This document shows, piece by piece, positions 60,000 to 64,000 of a stretch of 64,000 bases of DNA. Location of the stretch: positions 5,007,134-5,071,133 of the forward strand of contig NC_135562.1 in the NCBI RefSeq assembly GCF_964340395.1, in the 5' to 3' direction. The DNA comes from Glandiceps talaboti (taxonomy: Eukaryota > Hemichordata > Enteropneusta > Spengelidae). Under the pieces are notes generated by a model. It was not told the origin of the DNA, searched no databases, and saw only the letters and a program-made list of their open reading frames with translations. Both the position numbers and the translations under genes were made by a program. Numbering within the stretch: position 1 is the stretch's first letter; each line of letters starts with the position of its first letter.

Positions 60000-62678
60000 C
60001 TGTGTACGTACAAAAAATATCAAACAAATGTTTAGTATTTTTTAAAAAAAACGACTGAAAATGCAGGAAGAAGATTTTATCATGGTTTATAGTTTCAGTT
60101 ACATGTACATAAAATGTATGTTTAACTTTCAAGTGGTCATACTCTACATAAAAAGAATTACACCTGTAAAATAATTTTATTTTAAATTTCAATAATGACT
60201 AATAATTCCTACACTTTTTTCACAGTACGGCTTCACAACCAGTAACTACATTGACATCATGTACGTTTCTGGTCCTTTCAGAAGAATTTACCTTTAATGA
60301 GTATAAAAGTTTTGACATTTAAAAACTGGAAATTTGTCTCTTGAGTTAGCATACACTACGGATAGTTATCATCAATTCATGTATGTTTACATAAATTACA
60401 TTATATGTCACCTGTCACCAATCTCGCATTCTGATTGGTCGAGAGCCCTGCAGATACACAGCCGTATTTTTGCTTGTTGTATCACGTGATTACTGCACGT
60501 CCCCTTGTAAACAAATCTAGCAGACAACTAGAGATCGAGCTATAACCAGCATTTCCAATGCCAAATTTGTGGTCAATCGAACAAAATATCACCGTTGTAT
60601 ATATTGTAACAAGTCTTTAAACTGTACTTTTCATGTCACAGGGAAATAGTCAAAAATTCCACACACAACCGTGAAAGTCCAGTGACGGCGAACGCACGGG
60701 CGTCACTCGATCGTAAACATGAATTCCTAAATTTATGAAGGATATGAAAATTACCACCACAGAGGGTGTAATTTTTGCTTAACTAGAACAACAAAGCATA
60801 TCGCGAACATTTATGTGCATTTAATGGAATACAGTTCACAAAACAAAGACGCACTCATTTTTCAGCTGATGGTTATAAGTTTGAATATATCGCTGAGTGA
60901 TATGCAAATAGTAAACATTACGTCATACTACTGAGCAAACGCGCACTCTGATTGGACGATAAAGTTCAGACTGACATGTAAACAACCGCATTGCAGTTAT
61001 CAGAGAGGTGCATGATACTACGCTCAACAGTATAACGCGGAAGTGATTTTATTTTAAAATGAAACAGCATTTTTAGACATTCAAAATTTAATTCATCGTC
61101 GCAGGTGACGTATAAGTATGTTATTTGCCAAATATCGTTCCATATCTTGCTGCGAGAGGTAATTTTTCCGGTAATAACGGAGAGCCGGAGGCGAGCCGTT
61201 ATACCGGAAAAATTAACTCTCGCAGCAAGATATGGAATGGTATTTGGCAAATAACATATACTTTTGAATCCTTATCAAGTCACTTTCACTTCTATCATTA
61301 CTGAAGAGGTTTAAATGTTAATTTTTAACGTCAGTTAGGGAGTTCTCTAATTCCATGAGGAGTCTACACTCCTGTAAACTGTGATGTTCACCCAGTACAT
61401 GTTCACATTATACAATATTAGATTTCTATTAAAATCTAAAATTTCTGTAATTCAATTCGTACATTTTGTATATAATTTCCATGCTTCTTTTTTGAAGTCT
61501 TTGAAAAATAACTATACAGTTACAGTAAACCCGCCAACAAATTATTAGATTTATTGAATTAGTATATTTTAAGAGAAATGAATCTATAACCAACATAAGG
61601 TACACCATGTAGTGTGTTGCCACAACAGACGACTGTACCATTACAGATTGATGAGTCATTCCCTGACTTGCATACAATGTACATGTATTAGCCATTTAGA
61701 TTTTATCCTTGTACATTTTGTACATGTAGTTCTAAGTGAACAGGTGTAATGTCATATGAATACTAATCACATAGTAGTTATCTGACATGTGCACTGCGCA
61801 GTCACTAGAAAAGTATGCAGTTTGTATCCCAATACCTAGACCGTGACGGGTACCTCACACATCGGTCAACCTCTCTCAGAGAGAGGAGGCCGGTGAGGGC
61901 AGAATAACATGTTGACACAATGTATCTTACAGTCTACCCAACACACTGTTTAGACAAACACAGTTACTGAGTTATATGCCAGCACTTTACTGATGTAATG
62001 TTACAAGTGAATGCTTTCAAGCTACCACGTTTGCTGTCATACACTGTACATTGTACATACATGTACATGTAGTTTTAGCAAAGTCAAGCAAACTTGGTAT
62101 GTAGAGTGATAAAATTCTTCACGCTGGTACAGGGCCAGCGTAAACAAGTGTGTCTGAACAGAGTACAAGAGAAATCATACTTTTTTTCATTGTCCTTTTT
62201 TCGAGATAGTCTTTTTTCTATATGACTCATGTATACAAATGTACATGTACCATATGCCATCAATGTGAATGAATGTCATGGATAATAAAGACAATGCCCA
62301 TTGTAATGGGGTACAGATGTATAGCAGCTGTTCCACAGCAGTACTACACATGTACACGTACAATGTACATGTATATCTATGTAAATGTACATTGTACATA
62401 CCAATAGACACAGACATTACTATGCTTTTGTTGGTTTTACAAATCTAATGATGGGGGGGGGGGGGGGGGTTAGGGGGGTAGTGAGGGGAGGGGAAGGAAG
62501 GGAAATATTCTGACTGTAGTACATACATGTACCTCTTTCCATCCCTCAACACAGATAGTGTTATGATAAAAAATGTCAATTACATGTACATTGTACTTAA
62601 CTATGGCATACACAAAATTAAGTGTTGATACCTACATGTACAATGTACATACAATACACATACATACACACACCCACC

Positions 62679-62730
<52 letters not shown>

Positions 62731-64000
62731 CTGTACATGTACACATAAAAGTACAACATCGAAAAAAGAATGAACACAATTTTCATGATCTCTGCATACA
62801 TGTACAAAATACAAAAATGTACATGTATATCATCAATTTACTGAGTCCTGTTTTTAAACTACCCAATATCTATCTATCCCCGGTACATGTATGAATGTCA
62901 TCATAGCAATTTATCATCTGCAAACTAGTTTATAGGAAGCATGTGCCTACATGTACTAGACACAACTTATCATGTCATGTCACTACAATATCTAGATATT
63001 TTCATCTCAACACAATTACTAGAACTAGTATTCGGCATCATAGATTCATACATGGTACACGTATGACAAGAAATATACACAGCCTAATGTACATGTATCA
63101 CATCAACTGGGACATGTAAATGTACACCAATTATTCTGACAAAAGCTCTGAAACAAACGGTATAAATTATCTGACAGTCACTATTTCCATGAACTACATA
63201 CATGTAGTCTGTATTTACAAAATTACATTTCAGTAACTGCATTGATTTTTTTTATTTTCAGTCAAGACACATAAATTATTGACTTTTTTATAATATAACT
63301 GAATACATGAAATTCTATAGCACACAATTCAATTACTATACATTTGCATATGATCATTAGCATATTACTGTTCAATAATTGTCTCTGTCTGGCAGGCTCT
63401 TTGTCATCATTTGTTCAAACCATACAATTATTTTGCCACAGCTTGTATCATGTTACAAAACAATGTATTGTGGCACAATTATCATTTGTAAGCTTGGACA
63501 CCGGTACATGTAAATCTAAAGTGCGTATTTCCGTAAACTCAGTGAACAACAAATTCACGATTTTATTTAATTTTAGTGTTTTCGTTAGCGATAAGCAGGT
63601 AAAATCTACCTGGGTTCCCCAATTATTTTACAGAGGTTCTCCACCAAAACTGTACTACAATGTATTGGAAACTACACATACAAAAATGTACATGTATGCC
63701 ATTTTTTTTAACCATATTCCCCTTTCCGTTACCAGGGTTCCCCAGCCTGAGCAAAAACACTGTATTTTATACTGCAGTCTACAAGAGAGTTTTATTTCTT
63801 CCCCTGAGTTACATCACAGCTTGAACTAATATTGATTTGCATGTAATATCTACTTGATTCAGTAAAGTGTATAACTATACATTTCAAACAGTTTACAAAT
63901 TATATTTACTCTCACTCTTAAGTCTAGAGTAATTTTTGTATAAAGGGCAATATTATTCCAGGAAATAAAGACATTCTGATAAACTATGGGTTCTGGTGAG
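60000..64000. other. Probable first SMAP intron, upstream part
   Basis: 4 kb without the expected SMAP start exon. The segment 60410-61110 is CpG-richer than its surroundings and contains two CTGATTGG motifs. Further right lie a G run (62454-62470), a CA run (62688-62724) and many TACATGTA palindromes. The 161-codon frame at 63344-63829 shows no family features. Confidence 0.5.
61114..61263. repeat. 150-bp palindrome
   Basis: Arms of about 68 bp: AAGTATGTTATTTGCCAAAT, CCATATCTTGCTGCGAGAG and TTTTTCCGGT, mirrored after a centre near 61187 with a few mismatches. No target duplication was fixed. It adjoins a CpG-richer segment from 60410 that looks like part of the same repeat. Confidence 0.85.

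Noticed and set aside
63344-63829. 161-codon frame near the right edge
   Set aside because: Composition is like random AT-rich DNA and no motif is seen; it is not the missing SMAP start exon.

Overview
The window is nuclear DNA of an animal, most likely a marine invertebrate. It is AT-rich, has GT-AG introns of 0.2-17 kb, microsatellites, a tRNA-derived SINE and many short DNA transposons, and carries two conserved metazoan housekeeping genes. Nothing in it fixes the phylum; the many TACATGTA palindromes, the TGACCTTTGACC motifs and the animal-type EnSpm element fit several marine deuterostome or lophotrochozoan lineages.

Layout. (1) Positions 1-29822, plus strand: LTV1, a 40S ribosomal subunit assembly factor. 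Eight coding exons (2701-29822) join in phase into 458 residues; the N-terminal exon(s) lie before the window. (2) LTV1 intron 11164-28137 (about 17 kb) contains a complete, apparently intact EnSpm/CACTA-like DNA transposon, 12358-25331, about 13 kb. It has matching terminal inverted repeats, subterminal 21-22 bp arrays, and two divergent multi-exon genes read from a 225-bp shared promoter. On the minus strand is a 974-residue tnp2/DUF4218 transposase (13860-17536). On the plus strand is a 776-residue BEN-domain protein with eight 27-residue repeats (17762-23149). Neither gene shows a frameshift or an internal stop. (3) Positions 29823-44716, between the convergent LTV1 and SMAP genes: no coding gene recognised, but a dense collection of transposon remnants. 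These are a TTAA-flanked element with about 680-bp inverted arms and a hairpin MITE inside it, two tRNA-derived SINEs, and several tandem and dispersed repeats. (4) Positions 44717-59999, minus strand: a SMAP1/2-type Arf GTPase-activating protein. Twelve coding exons are seen (464 residues plus stop), including a run of 24-33 bp symmetric Gln-rich microexons; the start exon lies beyond the right edge or was not found. (5) Positions 60000-64000: presumably the first SMAP intron, with a CpG-richer repeat, a 150-bp palindrome and many TACATGTA palindromes.

The two host genes act separately (ribosome maturation; Arf/clathrin traffic) and are simply tail-to-tail neighbours. The two transposon genes probably work together, the transposase for catalysis and the BEN protein as a DNA- or chromatin-binding partner; that pairing is inferred from their shared element and promoter. 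All exon joins were read by eye from splice-site consensus and reading phase; no similarity search was run.
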